Shown: piece by piece, positions 18,007 through 26,215 of the stretch
Layout: every line of letters starts with the position of its first letter
How positions within the stretch are numbered: the first letter of the stretch is position 1
Assembly: GCF_010119975.1 (NCBI RefSeq)
Contig: NZ_CP048222.1
Coordinates: forward strand, 3,862,501-3,926,500
Origin: Rhodocytophaga rosea
Lineage (GTDB): Bacteria; Bacteroidota; Bacteroidia; Cytophagales; 172606-1
Direction: 5' to 3'
Length of the DNA: 64,000 bases
The notes under the pieces: generated by a model
Told to the model about the DNA's origin: nothing
The model's database searches: none
The model's input: only the letters and a program-made list of their open reading frames with translations
Position numbers and translations under genes: made by a program

Positions 18007-20556
18007 TTAGCGGATTTGTCTGGTTATAGTGGGATCTATTATTTTAGTATCATCAGCTAGAAGAAAAGCTTTGCTTATAATAATAGATAGTACAGCATCT
18101 CCCTCAAAAGGAAGAAATATATTATCTGCACTTGTAGACATTTTGCGATCCGGAACTATACACAAATATTGGTCATTAGGTTCCATCAAAATATTGCCAC
18201 TTCCTAGGTGAATTTTATAGGTTCTGAGTTCTCCCTTCACAATTAAAAATTTATCCTTGATTTGACAAACCTTAGCAATTTTGAGCTTTGGAATCAGTCG
18301 TTCCAAAACTGCCTTACGGGTCTTGGCAACTTCTGATAATTCTCCGAAAGAATACCTATGCCAATAATCGCGATAAGTAGGTAAGCCTCCACTATCTTGC
18401 CAGGTTGGATCATTTCCCACACTGGCCACCCCCACAAATAAATCCACATCGCGCATAACTTCCGAAAGAACAAGGGCAGGCACATCCATTAAATTGATTA
18501 CTTCATTGCCTTCCATCCTCATAAAACGTACTTGATCAGTAGCCACATAATTCCAAATGCCTGTATCATTCCATGCTTCATCAGCATTTACTTCATTTAC
18601 CCAAAACTGAGCCTGTAGTTTGTATTCCGGTAAATTAATCTGAGCTATTTCATTATCTCTTCCATCATCATAGGCCCCTAATAGGCTGTATTTCCATCCT
18701 CTAAGTTTGGCAAGGGAATTAAACTGATGTTGCTTTAGAATATGAGCAGCCATACGGTTACTATAGGTTCTTGTAGCAACTTCTGCCTCTGTAAGCAAAT
18801 ACACTTCCCGATAAGCTTGTTTGAGAGGCTGTTTAATGGTATACTGATTTAGAAAGCTTCTCCACGCTAACACTTCCTCTATGGGCTTTTCAATCGGATG
18901 CCATAACTGTACTTGCGTATCTTCTCCTATCCAATCCACTTCCTTTTCATATACATCTCTCCAAGTGCCTGCTAAAAAGAAAGCATCAGCTTTATGATTC
19001 CCTTTCTGAAAAGTCCAGATCAACTGCTTGGTTAGAAAAGACATTAACCCATGATGAAAATAGTATGCAGAGAACTTTTTATAGGTCCAGGAGCGATTGG
19101 CAACAAAAGAACGATCTAAGCGGTCGCGTTGAGCTGAAAGGGTTTTTTGTATCTGGCTTGCTGTGTTCTTTATTTCTTTTAACTCAAGATTATGATTTTT
19201 CTTAATAAAAGAGGGCTCAGATTTAAGTAATGTGCTGTCGGATTTATACCAGTTTAATTCTGTTTTCCCAATTCCAGTAATATTGAGTACAGCTTTATAG
19301 TCAGCAAAGCAGTAAGTGAGTTGTCCATCTTTTAAACCATACTCTTGTATGGCCATGTCTTCAATTTCACCAGTGGATACACCTAAGTCTTTAGAGGCCT
19401 GCTCAATATACGTTTCAATGAGTTGTTGGGTATTTGATTGTCTAATTTTGAGCTTTAATCTAGACAAATGGCTCACGCCAAGTAAACCAACATTTCCTAG
19501 CAAGTAAATGCAAGCATTCCCAATACCTGCGGCAAGTGGTCCTTTAGAAGGAATTTTTTGAAAACATTTTTCAGCATAGCCAGCAACTTCTTGTAACATT
19601 TCTTTATTTGTACAAGGTTTTAATGACCAAAGCCACCCTTTGATAAATGTTTGATTGGCTTCTTGAAGATAAAAGTAGGATGAGTATGTATACTCGCGGC
19701 CACCATAATTGCTGGTGTGGGTTTGCAGTTGTACATCAATGGTTTTTAAAAAGAGCAACCATTCTTTGCTGGTAGCAGAAAATAATTCCAGGCCTATCTG
19801 TTGAATAATCTTTTCCGACTCATGCAGATATTTCTGTGAGGGTTTACCTCCACTTGCTTTTTTGAAATGTCCAACAAGGGAGTAATACAGCGCTTGTCTT
19901 TCAATAGGTTGCGATTGGGTGAAAGTATTCATAAACTGACCAAATACATCTTTATCATCTAAAAATATAGGCCTTATGTTAGTAGGTTGATCAGGATTAA
20001 AAGAAGCAGTTATTTCTAGAATTTTAAGCTTTACTTTTGTGTTTTCAGCTTTATAATAAGAGACTTCCTCTTCAGTACGTTTCAAATAAACCTTCAGATA
20101 CCCTGCAAGCCTTGGAGAAAGGGTATGTTTAAGGATATACTTTTGTACTTGGTTTAGGGTAAGTAGAACAGGAAATTGTAAAAACCCTCGAATAAATTCT
20201 GTAGAATTTGCTTTTAAATATAATTCAAGAATGTGGATCAGATCGTCTTCTGAAAAATCGATCGTAGATCGCATCAAAATATTTAATAATTTATCATGAA
20301 CCTCCCTCAGCCTATATATATCACCTAAGCTTAAGGAAGCATTATGCCTGTTTCTAATAGTCTCATCATAGAAAAGGATTTTGTGAATTAAATAATCAAT
20401 TAAAGCAGCTTTGAAGGCTGAGTCTTTCTGTTTGATTATTAGATAGGTAGGAAGGTCTGAAAGTTTTACGGTATAGTATCCTTGTTTATCTCCTATCGCT
20501 TCTTGTGTCAGCGTATCTAATAAGTAATTAAACACAATTAAGTATAATATTTTCAT
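18007..20556 (-). CDS. DUF4132 (YehI-like) protein, 3' part of an IS-split gene
   Basis: 849-codon frame. From residue 10 onward it is native sequence; the first nine residues (MKILYLIVF) are encoded by the end of the inserted IS. The C-terminal half carries the DUF4132 hallmark blocks: KTLSAQRDRLDRSFVANRSW, QLIWTF, VQLWHPIEKPIEEVLAWRSF, IKQPLKQAYREVYLLT, RTYSNRMAAHILKQHQF. E. coli YehI is a family member, in a region with WGR, MoxR-ATPase and vWA genes; biochemical function is unknown and a role in stress or conflict systems is only suggested. The intact gene began at ATG 21699: 28 codons lie beyond the IS, and joining the sides with one TA target copy gives an uninterrupted 868-aa frame (…LSKS-NYLLD…). 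Whether the truncated protein is made and active is unknown. Confidence 0.85.
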   Translation of the reverse strand: MKILYLIVFNYLLDTLTQEAIGDKQGYYTVKLSDLPTYLIIKQKDSAFKAALIDYLIHKILFYDETIRNRHNASLSLGDIYRLREVHDKLLNILMRSTIDFSEDDLIHILELYLKANSTEFIRGFLQFPVLLTLNQVQKYILKHTLSPRLAGYLKVYLKRTEEEVSYYKAENTKVKLKILEITASFNPDQPTNIRPIFLDDKDVFGQFMNTFTQSQPIERQALYYSLVGHFKKASGGKPSQKYLHESEKIIQQIGLELFSATSKEWLLFLKTIDVQLQTHTSNYGGREYTYSSYFYLQEANQTFIKGWLWSLKPCTNKEMLQEVAGYAEKCFQKIPSKGPLAAGIGNACIYLLGNVGLLGVSHLSRLKLKIRQSNTQQLIETYIEQASKDLGVSTGEIEDMAIQEYGLKDGQLTYCFADYKAVLNITGIGKTELNWYKSDSTLLKSEPSFIKKNHNLELKEIKNTASQIQKTLSAQRDRLDRSFVANRSWTYKKFSAYYFHHGLMSFLTKQLIWTFQKGNHKADAFFLAGTWRDVYEKEVDWIGEDTQVQLWHPIEKPIEEVLAWRSFLNQYTIKQPLKQAYREVYLLTEAEVATRTYSNRMAAHILKQHQFNSLAKLRGWKYSLLGAYDDGRDNEIAQINLPEYKLQAQFWVNEVNADEAWNDTGIWNYVATDQVRFMRMEGNEVINLMDVPALVLSEVMRDVDLFVGVASVGNDPTWQDSGGLPTYRDYWHRYSFGELSEVAKTRKAVLERLIPKLKIAKVCQIKDKFLIVKGELRTYKIHLGSGNILMEPNDQYLCIVPDRKMSTSADNIFLPFEGDAVLSIIISKAFLLADDTKIIDPTITRQIR

Positions 20557-21136
20557 CTACTTCAAGTTTTTTAAAATCAAGTTTAAAGTAAGTACCCAAT
20601 CCTGAAAAGATGGTATAAAGTGCCTCCTTAAGCGCTTCTACAGACAGATAGTCTTCGGCTTTGAGCCAATGATATTTCACCTGCTTCCAAAATCGTTCGA
20701 TCCTGTTAAGATGAGGACTATACTTAGGCAGCAAAAAGATGTATAATCCTTTCTGTTCCCATTCTTCTTTTTTGACTTCCCATAGGCCACATGTATGCCA
20801 GGAGGCGTTGTCTAAGACTATGACAGTAAACTTGGAAATAGATGTTGAGAAGGCCTCTACACATTCAATGATAAAGTCAGCGTTTAGACTCCCACTTTTC
20901 TGATAAGTAAGCAACTCATTATTTGTACTTAACAAGCCAAATACATTTATCCTTGTACTTCTTTGGGATAAAATAGGGGCGTGTTCGCCTTTTTTGATCC
21001 ATCCATAAGGTACACAAGGGGTAAGGCAAAACCCTGATTCGTCTCCAAAATATAAATCTATACTGCCTGTCTGTGCCAAATAAAGCAAAGCATGTAATCG
21101 CTTGACTTTCTGCTCATATGCTTCTTTGTTTTGCAA
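20528..21136 (-). CDS. IS630 family transposase, C-terminal ORF (DDE catalytic part)
   Basis: 202 aa. DDE residues are visible: YFGDESGF (first Asp), IVLDNASWH (second Asp), LPKYSPHLNRIERFWK (Glu). The frame is open upstream of its ATG and reads IDYRWKRFRKWIKPL, the typical IS630 linker, so it is normally translated by a -1 shift from the upstream ORF. Its stop codon lies at the junction with target DNA. All catalytic residues are intact, so the element may be active. Confidence 0.9.
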   Translation of the reverse strand: MQNKEAYEQKVKRLHALLYLAQTGSIDLYFGDESGFCLTPCVPYGWIKKGEHAPILSQRSTRINVFGLLSTNNELLTYQKSGSLNADFIIECVEAFSTSISKFTVIVLDNASWHTCGLWEVKKEEWEQKGLYIFLLPKYSPHLNRIERFWKQVKYHWLKAEDYLSVEALKEALYTIFSGLGTYFKLDFKKLEVDENIILNCV

Positions 21137-21614
21137 TGGCTTTATCCATTTACGGAAACGTTTCCATCGGTAGTCAATTTTTTTAAAAACCGCTTCAAGG
21201 TCATCTCACTCATAGCCGTGCCTAATTTAGCTTCTATCTCTCGCTTAGCTAATTTAAGTTGTTGTTTTTCTTTCTCTATGCTATTTTCCACTACTTCAAC
21301 ATGGGTAGCATTACTGGTAGTAAGGATGGGTTTTCTGCCTTTCCCTTTTTGGTTCTTTAACCCTACCACACCTGTTTTCTCAAAGCGATCAAACCACTTA
21401 TAAATACTTAACTGACTTACTTGAAAAATGCTTGCTAACTTCTGTACTTGATAGCCTTGATTGGATAACAGTATACATTGGCAACGGTTACGTTCCTGAT
21501 AACTTTTACTATCTTTATGAATCTTCTCTAAGTCTTGTTTTTGCTTGTCTGTAATCTTCTTGATATAACGCATAAGCAAAGATACAATTTGCCAAAATCT
21601 TATACTTAATTGTG
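20531..21614 (-). mobile_element. IS630-family insertion sequence (1084 bp) inside DUF4132 gene
   Basis: Terminal inverted repeats of 15 bp (cacaattaagtataa at 20533-20547; complement at 21600-21614). TA dinucleotides flank both ends (20529-20530 and 21615-21616), as expected for IS630/Tc1-type TA target duplication; two extra A residues sit between the left TA and the repeat. It encodes a transposase in two overlapping-phase ORFs joined by a probable -1 frameshift. Removing the element with one TA restores the DUF4132 reading frame. Confidence 0.88.
21142..21573 (-). CDS. IS630 family transposase, N-terminal ORF (DNA-binding helix-turn-helix)
   Basis: From ATG 21573 (MRYIKKITDK), inside the IS, about 143 aa. 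It contains a Helix_turn_helix/winged-helix pair (NRCQCILLSNQGYQVQKLA; FQVSQLSIYKWFDRFEKTG) that binds the inverted repeats. The frame stays open to ATG 21699, but those extra residues belong to the disrupted DUF4132 gene. An A7 run (21178-21184, read A-AAA-AAA in frame) is a classic -1 slippery heptamer; shifting there fuses this ORF to the catalytic one. Confidence 0.88.
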   Translation of the reverse strand: MRYIKKITDKQKQDLEKIHKDSKSYQERNRCQCILLSNQGYQVQKLASIFQVSQLSIYKWFDRFEKTGVVGLKNQKGKGRKPILTTSNATHVEVVENSIEKEKQQLKLAKREIEAKLGTAMSEMTLKRFLKKLTTDGNVSVNG

Positions 21615-21699
21615 TACTCTTACTTAGCTGATCTAGTTTAATGTTTTCATTCTTGCTTTCGGAAACGACAGTTATTTTTTTATTGAAATTTTCTAACAT
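21615..21699 (-). pseudogene. 5' remnant of the DUF4132 gene (28 codons)
   Basis: ATG 21699 followed by MLENFNKKITVVSESK and ending …LDQLSKS at the IS junction. It is in frame with the DUF4132 remainder beyond the IS when one TA is kept. The remnant now reads into the transposase ORF, producing a chimeric N-terminus if translated. Confidence 0.8.
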
Positions 21700-21788
21700 G
21701 AGTGGAGAAGAGCTAAAGTCAGGGAAATTAGTAGTAAAACATGTTTGGGTTTAAGTGTAAAAACAGATAGTTATTGCCCACAAACCAT

Positions 21789-22181
21789 TCACCCTCCTAC
21801 TAGCTGTGTCAATTTAACAAAACTTGCTGTAGCTCCATTTCCTATCCATATTTGCTCATCTAGAGTTTCGACCTGGCGGTCGTTAACAATAACAAAAAAT
21901 CCATTTTTCTGAAATCCTTCTAATGCTTTATAGACTTGTTGTTCAGGATCAATGGCTTTGTTCTTTTTCATTTTATAACCATTTAATGTTCTCTCTGATT
22001 CAGTAGGTTGCACCAGGCCATTAAAGAACTCAGTGACTTTCTGATTATACATTTCTACTTCATATCGTACCCTTTTCTCGATTAAATCTTTTAATGTGTC
22101 AATTTCAGAAGCCACTTCCAGTTCAATTTTTTGCAGGATATTTCCAGAGATGGTTTCATCCTGTATAATGAGAATTCTCAT
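21789..22181 (-). CDS. Hypothetical protein, probable operon partner of DUF4132
   Basis: 130 aa, cytoplasmic, starting MRILIIQDETISGN. The pattern 'RDET.TG…….E…..D.L.+R+..EV..YN' (here DETISGN, LKDLIEKRVRYEVEMYNQK) matches my memory of short unnamed proteins encoded beside DUF4132 genes; the second half has an FFVIVNDRQVETLDEQI block ('dg.Qv..Ld..i') that looks beta-rich. It lies 89 bp upstream of the DUF4132 start on the same strand, so co-transcription is likely. No function can be claimed. Confidence 0.7.
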   Translation of the reverse strand: MRILIIQDETISGNILQKIELEVASEIDTLKDLIEKRVRYEVEMYNQKVTEFFNGLVQPTESERTLNGYKMKKNKAIDPEQQVYKALEGFQKNGFFVIVNDRQVETLDEQIWIGNGATASFVKLTQLVGG

Positions 22182-22938
22182 AATAAGAATATTTATTAGT
22201 AAAGTAAATGTTTGCTAGTCTGATTAAGAATATGAATTAATTTGTTTGTACTTGAATTTAGCATCTAAAATGCTAAATTCAAGTACAAACTATCAAGTAA
22301 TTTACCATTCAATTTATTTTTTACTTTAGGCTTCTTCACTTATTCCAATAGTGTACTATGGTGAAAAATTATAATTGTCAATTTGCTTAGAAGCAATCTA
22401 TATGTTTTTCAATCTGTACTTATCTATACTAGATTTTGCTACATTGTGAATAGTATAGTTTTGATTAGGATCTGCCATTAAGGAAATCGTAATTCTTGAT
22501 TTAGATTGAGAATACTTTATCACATTAGGTTCTTGTACACAGTTTACCCATTCTATTATATAGTAGAGTGGTAGTCTGTATTATTAAAGAAGCATTTTGT
22601 GTAAATAAAATCTTATGTTGGCCAAATCACTTTTATTAATAAGATATCAAAATAAATACCTACTAAAATTAGTGCATTAGATTTGAAATTATTTCGATAA
22701 TAATTATAAGTTATTATAGTAAAATCAAGATCTTTTTAATTTACACCAATCTTTTTTACGAAAGTCTGTCGTTTCTAAAATTGCAATGCAAAATATACTC
22801 CTGCTATTTTTTAGATCATGTATAAATCCTTAGGAAATAAGAAGAGGAAAGATACCATCGTTGTAAATTGTTTACTTATACAAAAATTTAAGTATTAACC
22901 CAGGTCAAAGCATATTGCACTTACTATAAAATCTAATA
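22182..22938. other. Long AT-rich intergenic region with a strong hairpin
   Basis: About 760 bp without a credible gene. The notable element is a 21-bp perfect inverted repeat at 22244-22264 and 22270-22290 with a 5-nt loop (ctaaa), 63 bp upstream of the 130-aa gene; its arms start gtttgtacttgaattt. It is symmetric for both strands and lacks a clear T-run, so it may be an operator, an mRNA leader structure or a small mobile-element relic. The rest shows nothing I can interpret. Confidence 0.55.
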
Positions 22939-22971
22939 TTTGCAAATATGCTATTGGCTCTTATATCTTTG
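22939..22971 (+). promoter_or_regulatory. Bacteroidota-type promoter of the EF-G paralogue leader
   Basis: TTTG at 22939-22942, 21-bp spacer, TATCTTTG at 22964-22971, matching TTTG-N19/21-TAnnTTTG. Transcription would start near 22978, about 12 nt before the leader ORF. Confidence 0.75.
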
Positions 22972-22989
22972 CATTAAAATTACTAAGTG

Positions 22990-23100
22990 ATGAAAACTCT
23001 GCATATCTATTGCAATGACAATCTGCTCAAAGCACTACTTACTTTAAGTAGCAGCGAGTCTGTATTGTGTCCAGATATGTATAGCTATAAAAAGGTGTAA
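22990..23100 (+). CDS. Leader peptide (36 aa) upstream of EF-G paralogue
   Basis: ATG 22990 to TAA 23098-23100, 36 codons, starting MKTLHIYCNDNLLKALLT and ending SYKKV. It sits between a consensus promoter and an intrinsic terminator whose stem begins 22 nt after its stop codon. Ribosome stalling or slowing on such a peptide could decide whether the terminator forms, as in leader-controlled ribosome-protection and macrolide genes. Function inferred from layout only. Confidence 0.65.
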   Translation: MKTLHIYCNDNLLKALLTLSSSESVLCPDMYSYKKV

Positions 23101-23122
23101 ATCATTTCACCTCATCAAAGCT

Positions 23123-23152
23123 AAACCCGGGCCATACAGGTCCGGGTTTTTT
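23123..23152 (+). terminator. Leader terminator/attenuator before EF-G paralogue
   Basis: 11-bp stem aaacccgggcc (23123-23133) with ggtccgggttt (23139-23149), one G-T pair, 5-nt loop ataca, then a run of six T. A strong intrinsic terminator placed after a short ORF and 260 bp before the main gene is expected only if it is regulated. Confidence 0.85.
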
Positions 23153-23182
23153 GTTTTCATACTTATTTATTCAACAATCATC

Positions 23183-23272
23183 ATGAAACGCTTTATCGAG
23201 CGCAATAAGATCTGGTTAATAGACCTAGGCCAGGTCTCTAAAGGGAATGCCCTGGGCAGAGAGACTGGCTAA
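23183..23272 (+). CDS. Second short ORF (29 aa) in the EF-G leader
   Basis: ATG 23183 to TAA 23270-23272: begins MKRFIERNKIWLIDLGQ, ends GRETG. It lies after the attenuator, and is followed by a hairpin catggttgc/gcagccatg (23280-23288 with 23297-23305). It may be a second regulatory ORF or a gene remnant; evidence is position only. Confidence 0.35.
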   Translation: MKRFIERNKIWLIDLGQVSKGNALGRETG

Positions 23273-23414
23273 GTTGAGTCATGGTTGCTATTTCTTGCAG
23301 CCATGGCAAAGCAGATACCAATAGAAAGGTAATTGACCCATGGCACTTACATAAATATTTTTAGCAACCAGGTCAGCTTCTACTTTAGATGCTGGCTTAA
23401 TAAATTTTACAAAC

Positions 23415-25526
23415 ATGACTCGACTTTCTTTGATTCGAAATATTGGCATCATGGCTCACATTGATGCAGGTAAAACTACCTTGAGTGAACGTATCCTGTT
23501 TTATGCAGGTCGGATCCGCTCGACGGGAGAAGTACACGATGGGAATACTGTATTAGATTCTATGGCCTTAGAACGCCAAAAAGGCATTACCATTTCGGCT
23601 GCTGCTACCTGTGTTTCCTGGAATTACCCTACTAACAAGGGAGAAGTCATTTACAACACGAAGCCGTATCAGATTAACTTAATTGATACACCAGGCCATA
23701 TTGATTTTACTGTAGAGGTGGCCCGTTCTCTACGGGTACTGGATGGGGCTGTATTTGTTTTATCTGCTGTAGAAGGGGTGCAACCTCAGTCTGAAACTGT
23801 ATGGAGACAAGCAGACCGGTATAAAGTGCCTCGTATTGCTTTCGTTAACAAGATGGACCGGGCAGGGGCTGACTTCTTTGCTGTGTTAGCAGACTTAAAA
23901 GAAAAACTAGTTGCCAATGCGCTTCCACTGCAAATACCCATTGGAGAAGAAGATAGATTTGAAGGTGTGGTAGATCTTTTAACCGGAAGGGCCATCAGAT
24001 GGCTAGAATCAGACAAAGGAAAAAGCTGGCAAGAGATAGAGGTTCCCCTTCACCTTGTTTCGATGGTGCAGCAGTATGGGCAATGGCTTGTAGAAGAAGT
24101 AGCTAGTTATGATGATGAGCTGCTTGAGAAATACTTGTCTGATTTGCAATCAATCACATTGCAAGATCTGCAACGAGCCATTCGCAAGGCTACTATTAGT
24201 GGGGAAATCGTACCTGTCTTATGTGGCTCTGCTTTCAAGAACAAAGGGATTCAACCAATACTTGATGCCATTGTGGCTTACTTGCCTTCCCCTGTTGAGG
24301 TAGTTCCTGTAGAAGGCATTGATCCGCAATCTGAGAACAAGCAAGTGAGAAGAGCAGAAGCTACAGCCCCGTTTGCAGCCTTGGCTTTCAAGATTATCAC
24401 AGATAGCTTTGTAGGCAAGCTTACTTTTATCCGGATTTATTCTGGCAGCCTGCAAGCTGGTTCCTATGTGCTCAATATGCGCACAGGCAAAAAAGAACGA
24501 GTGTCAAGACTCATGCAAATGCATGCTGACAAACAGGAACCCCTGTTGCAAGCACAAGCAGGAGATATTGTAGCGGTAGTGGGGCTCCGGGATGTATATA
24601 CTGGAGATACTTTATGTGAGCAAGATCATCCCATTGTGCTTGAGCAGATGGAGTTTCCAGAGCCTGTCATTGGCTATGCCATAGAGGCAAAAAGAGCGGT
24701 TGATGCAGATAAGTTAGCTAATGCCTTAGCCCATTTGTTAGAGGAAGATCCTACCTTGCAGCTTTCAACCGATACTGAAACTGGACAAACGCTGCTGAAA
24801 GGGATGGGTGAATTGCATCTGGAAGTAATACTTAGCCGGCTAGCTGCTGATTTTGGAGTGGAAGTAAACCAGGGTGTACCTCAGGTAGCTTATAGGGAAA
24901 TGATTACACAAAAGGTAGTCTATACTAAGCGCTATAAAAAGCAGAATGGAGGCAGTGGCAGTTTTGCCCTTATCACCTTTGAACTATCACCAGTAGAAAG
25001 TGGCAAAAAAGGCCTAATCTTTATCAATGCAATCACAGGTGGGGCGATACCTAAGGAATATGTGCCTGCCATACAAAAAGGCTTTGAAAATGCCATGCAA
25101 CATGGTCCTTTGGGAGGATATCCGATAGAAGCTATGCAGGTGACTTTACTAGATGGAAGGGTTCATAAAGAAGACTCGGATGCACTCTCTTTTGAGATGG
25201 CCGCTACGCTTGGTTTTAAAGAAGGTGTACAAGAAGCTAAACCAGCCTTACTAGAACCGGTGATGAAGGTAGAAGTAACTACGCCTGATGTTTTCATTGG
25301 AGGGGTAATTGGAGATTTGAATCGCAGAAGAGGCACGATTAAAGGTATAGAGGCGAAAGGCAATGTGCAGATGGTTAACGCACAAGTGCCTTTATCCACC
25401 TTGTTTGGCTATGTAACTGTGCTTCGAACAATTACTAATGGCAGGGGGCAGGCTAGTATGCAACTTGAGCATTATGCTCCTGTTCCATCGGCTATTACCC
25501 AACAGGTATTAACTAAGTCTGTTTAA
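23415..25526 (+). CDS. fusA: Elongation factor G paralogue
   Basis: 703 aa, full EF-G length, with all five domains. G1 AHIDAGKTT (about 14-22), switch I region RQKGITISAAAT, G3 DTPGH, G4 NKMD, G5 GSAF; domain II about 320-425; domains III-V from about 430, including the domain IV tip LLDGRVHKEDSDALSFEMAA and the C-terminal FGYVTVLRTITNGRGQASM. It should catalyse GTP-dependent translocation on the ribosome. It is not in a ribosomal-protein (str) operon but alone behind a leader ORF and attenuator, so it is probably an accessory, inducible copy (drug tolerance or stress). Tetracycline-protection proteins are relatives, but the length and motifs fit EF-G better. B. thetaiotaomicron has a second EF-G used in starvation; this one keeps an intact GTPase site. 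Confidence 0.93.
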   Translation: MTRLSLIRNIGIMAHIDAGKTTLSERILFYAGRIRSTGEVHDGNTVLDSMALERQKGITISAAATCVSWNYPTNKGEVIYNTKPYQINLIDTPGHIDFTVEVARSLRVLDGAVFVLSAVEGVQPQSETVWRQADRYKVPRIAFVNKMDRAGADFFAVLADLKEKLVANALPLQIPIGEEDRFEGVVDLLTGRAIRWLESDKGKSWQEIEVPLHLVSMVQQYGQWLVEEVASYDDELLEKYLSDLQSITLQDLQRAIRKATISGEIVPVLCGSAFKNKGIQPILDAIVAYLPSPVEVVPVEGIDPQSENKQVRRAEATAPFAALAFKIITDSFVGKLTFIRIYSGSLQAGSYVLNMRTGKKERVSRLMQMHADKQEPLLQAQAGDIVAVVGLRDVYTGDTLCEQDHPIVLEQMEFPEPVIGYAIEAKRAVDADKLANALAHLLEEDPTLQLSTDTETGQTLLKGMGELHLEVILSRLAADFGVEVNQGVPQVAYREMITQKVVYTKRYKKQNGGSGSFALITFELSPVESGKKGLIFINAITGGAIPKEYVPAIQKGFENAMQHGPLGGYPIEAMQVTLLDGRVHKEDSDALSFEMAATLGFKEGVQEAKPALLEPVMKVEVTTPDVFIGGVIGDLNRRRGTIKGIEAKGNVQMVNAQVPLSTLFGYVTVLRTITNGRGQASMQLEHYAPVPSAITQQVLTKSV

Positions 25527-25531
25527 ATGAG

Positions 25532-25560
25532 AAAAGCCGGAGCAGTCCGGCTTTTTCTTT
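25532..25560 (+). terminator. Terminator after EF-G paralogue
   Basis: Stem aaaagccgga/tccggctttt (25532-25541, 25546-25555), 4-nt loop, T-rich tail ending tttcttt. Confidence 0.92.
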
Positions 25561-25584
25561 GTCTCATATGGATTATTCTTGAAA

Positions 25585-26049
25585 TTATTTCTGTTTAGCT
25601 GTTAATCCAACAGGTATCATTAGATCTCCTTTATCATATAGATTAATATAAATATTAAGTGTATCGCTGCCATCCCAATAAACCTTATACAAATCTAACA
25701 GCCCTATATTATCAAATAATCCATTGGGTGTCTTAAATCCACAGCAACTACCTGCTCTATAATATTTAATCTGTTCTCCATTTGGACCGAGCAGACCGTT
25801 TAAGAATCTCCTTTGATTCTTAGGCCCACTATTTTCCTTACTTCCACCTACTTTAACTGGATTACCTTTCTCATATCCATAGGTTTTATCATTAGCAGAT
25901 TCAGTCAGATAGTAAGTTTGGTCATCTAAAAATTCTACCTCTTTTGTACGGGTATCTCCTTTTCCAGCATTATCAGAAGTACTTGCTTTTTTGGTACCAG
26001 TACATCCAATAAGTAAAATATTGGCAAGTAAGAGTATTGCTTTTTGCAT
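25585..26049 (-). CDS. Hypothetical lipoprotein
   Basis: 154 aa from ATG 26049; an ATG at 26073 would put eight residues before a normal lipoprotein signal, so the inner start is preferred. Lipobox LLIGC (lipidated Cys about residue 16), then a linker and a beta-rich body with YYRAGSCCGFKTPNGLF (paired Cys). The segment resembles small Bacteroidota 2-oxoacid-dehydrogenase-unrelated lipoproteins that I cannot name. A 16-bp inverted repeat lies immediately upstream (26054-26107). Confidence 0.7.
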   Translation of the reverse strand: MQKAILLLANILLIGCTGTKKASTSDNAGKGDTRTKEVEFLDDQTYYLTESANDKTYGYEKGNPVKVGGSKENSGPKNQRRFLNGLLGPNGEQIKYYRAGSCCGFKTPNGLFDNIGLLDLYKVYWDGSDTLNIYINLYDKGDLMIPVGLTAKQK

Positions 26050-26053
26050 GGAA

Positions 26054-26107
26054 ATAAATTGTATATAGTGCATGACATTGGTGTATTTGCAACTATATAC
26101 AATTTAT
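26054..26107. repeat. 16-bp perfect inverted repeat in the leader of the lipoprotein gene
   Basis: ataaattgtatatagt (26054-26069) and its complement (26092-26107), separated by 22 nt, beginning 5 bp upstream of the lipoprotein start codon. It could fold in the mRNA and mask initiation, or be a regulator site overlapping the promoter. Confidence 0.6.
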
Positions 26108-26215
26108 TGCTGCCAAAGTAACGCATTGCGGTACAAGCAGCTTTGTAAGTGTATCGATAGTTTTTCTTATACAAAAGGTACAGACATTAAACTGATACTA
26201 TAACAAAATTGAGAT

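Noticed and set aside
22182-23000. CRISPR array or phage gene block in the AT-rich stretch
   Set aside because: No regularly spaced direct repeats; only one hairpin was found.
23415-25526. Tet(M)/Tet(Q)-type tetracycline resistance protein
   Set aside because: 703 aa and EF-G-type domain IV and G-motif context fit EF-G; ribosome-protection proteins are about 640-660 aa. Leader layout similar, so only the regulation was compared.
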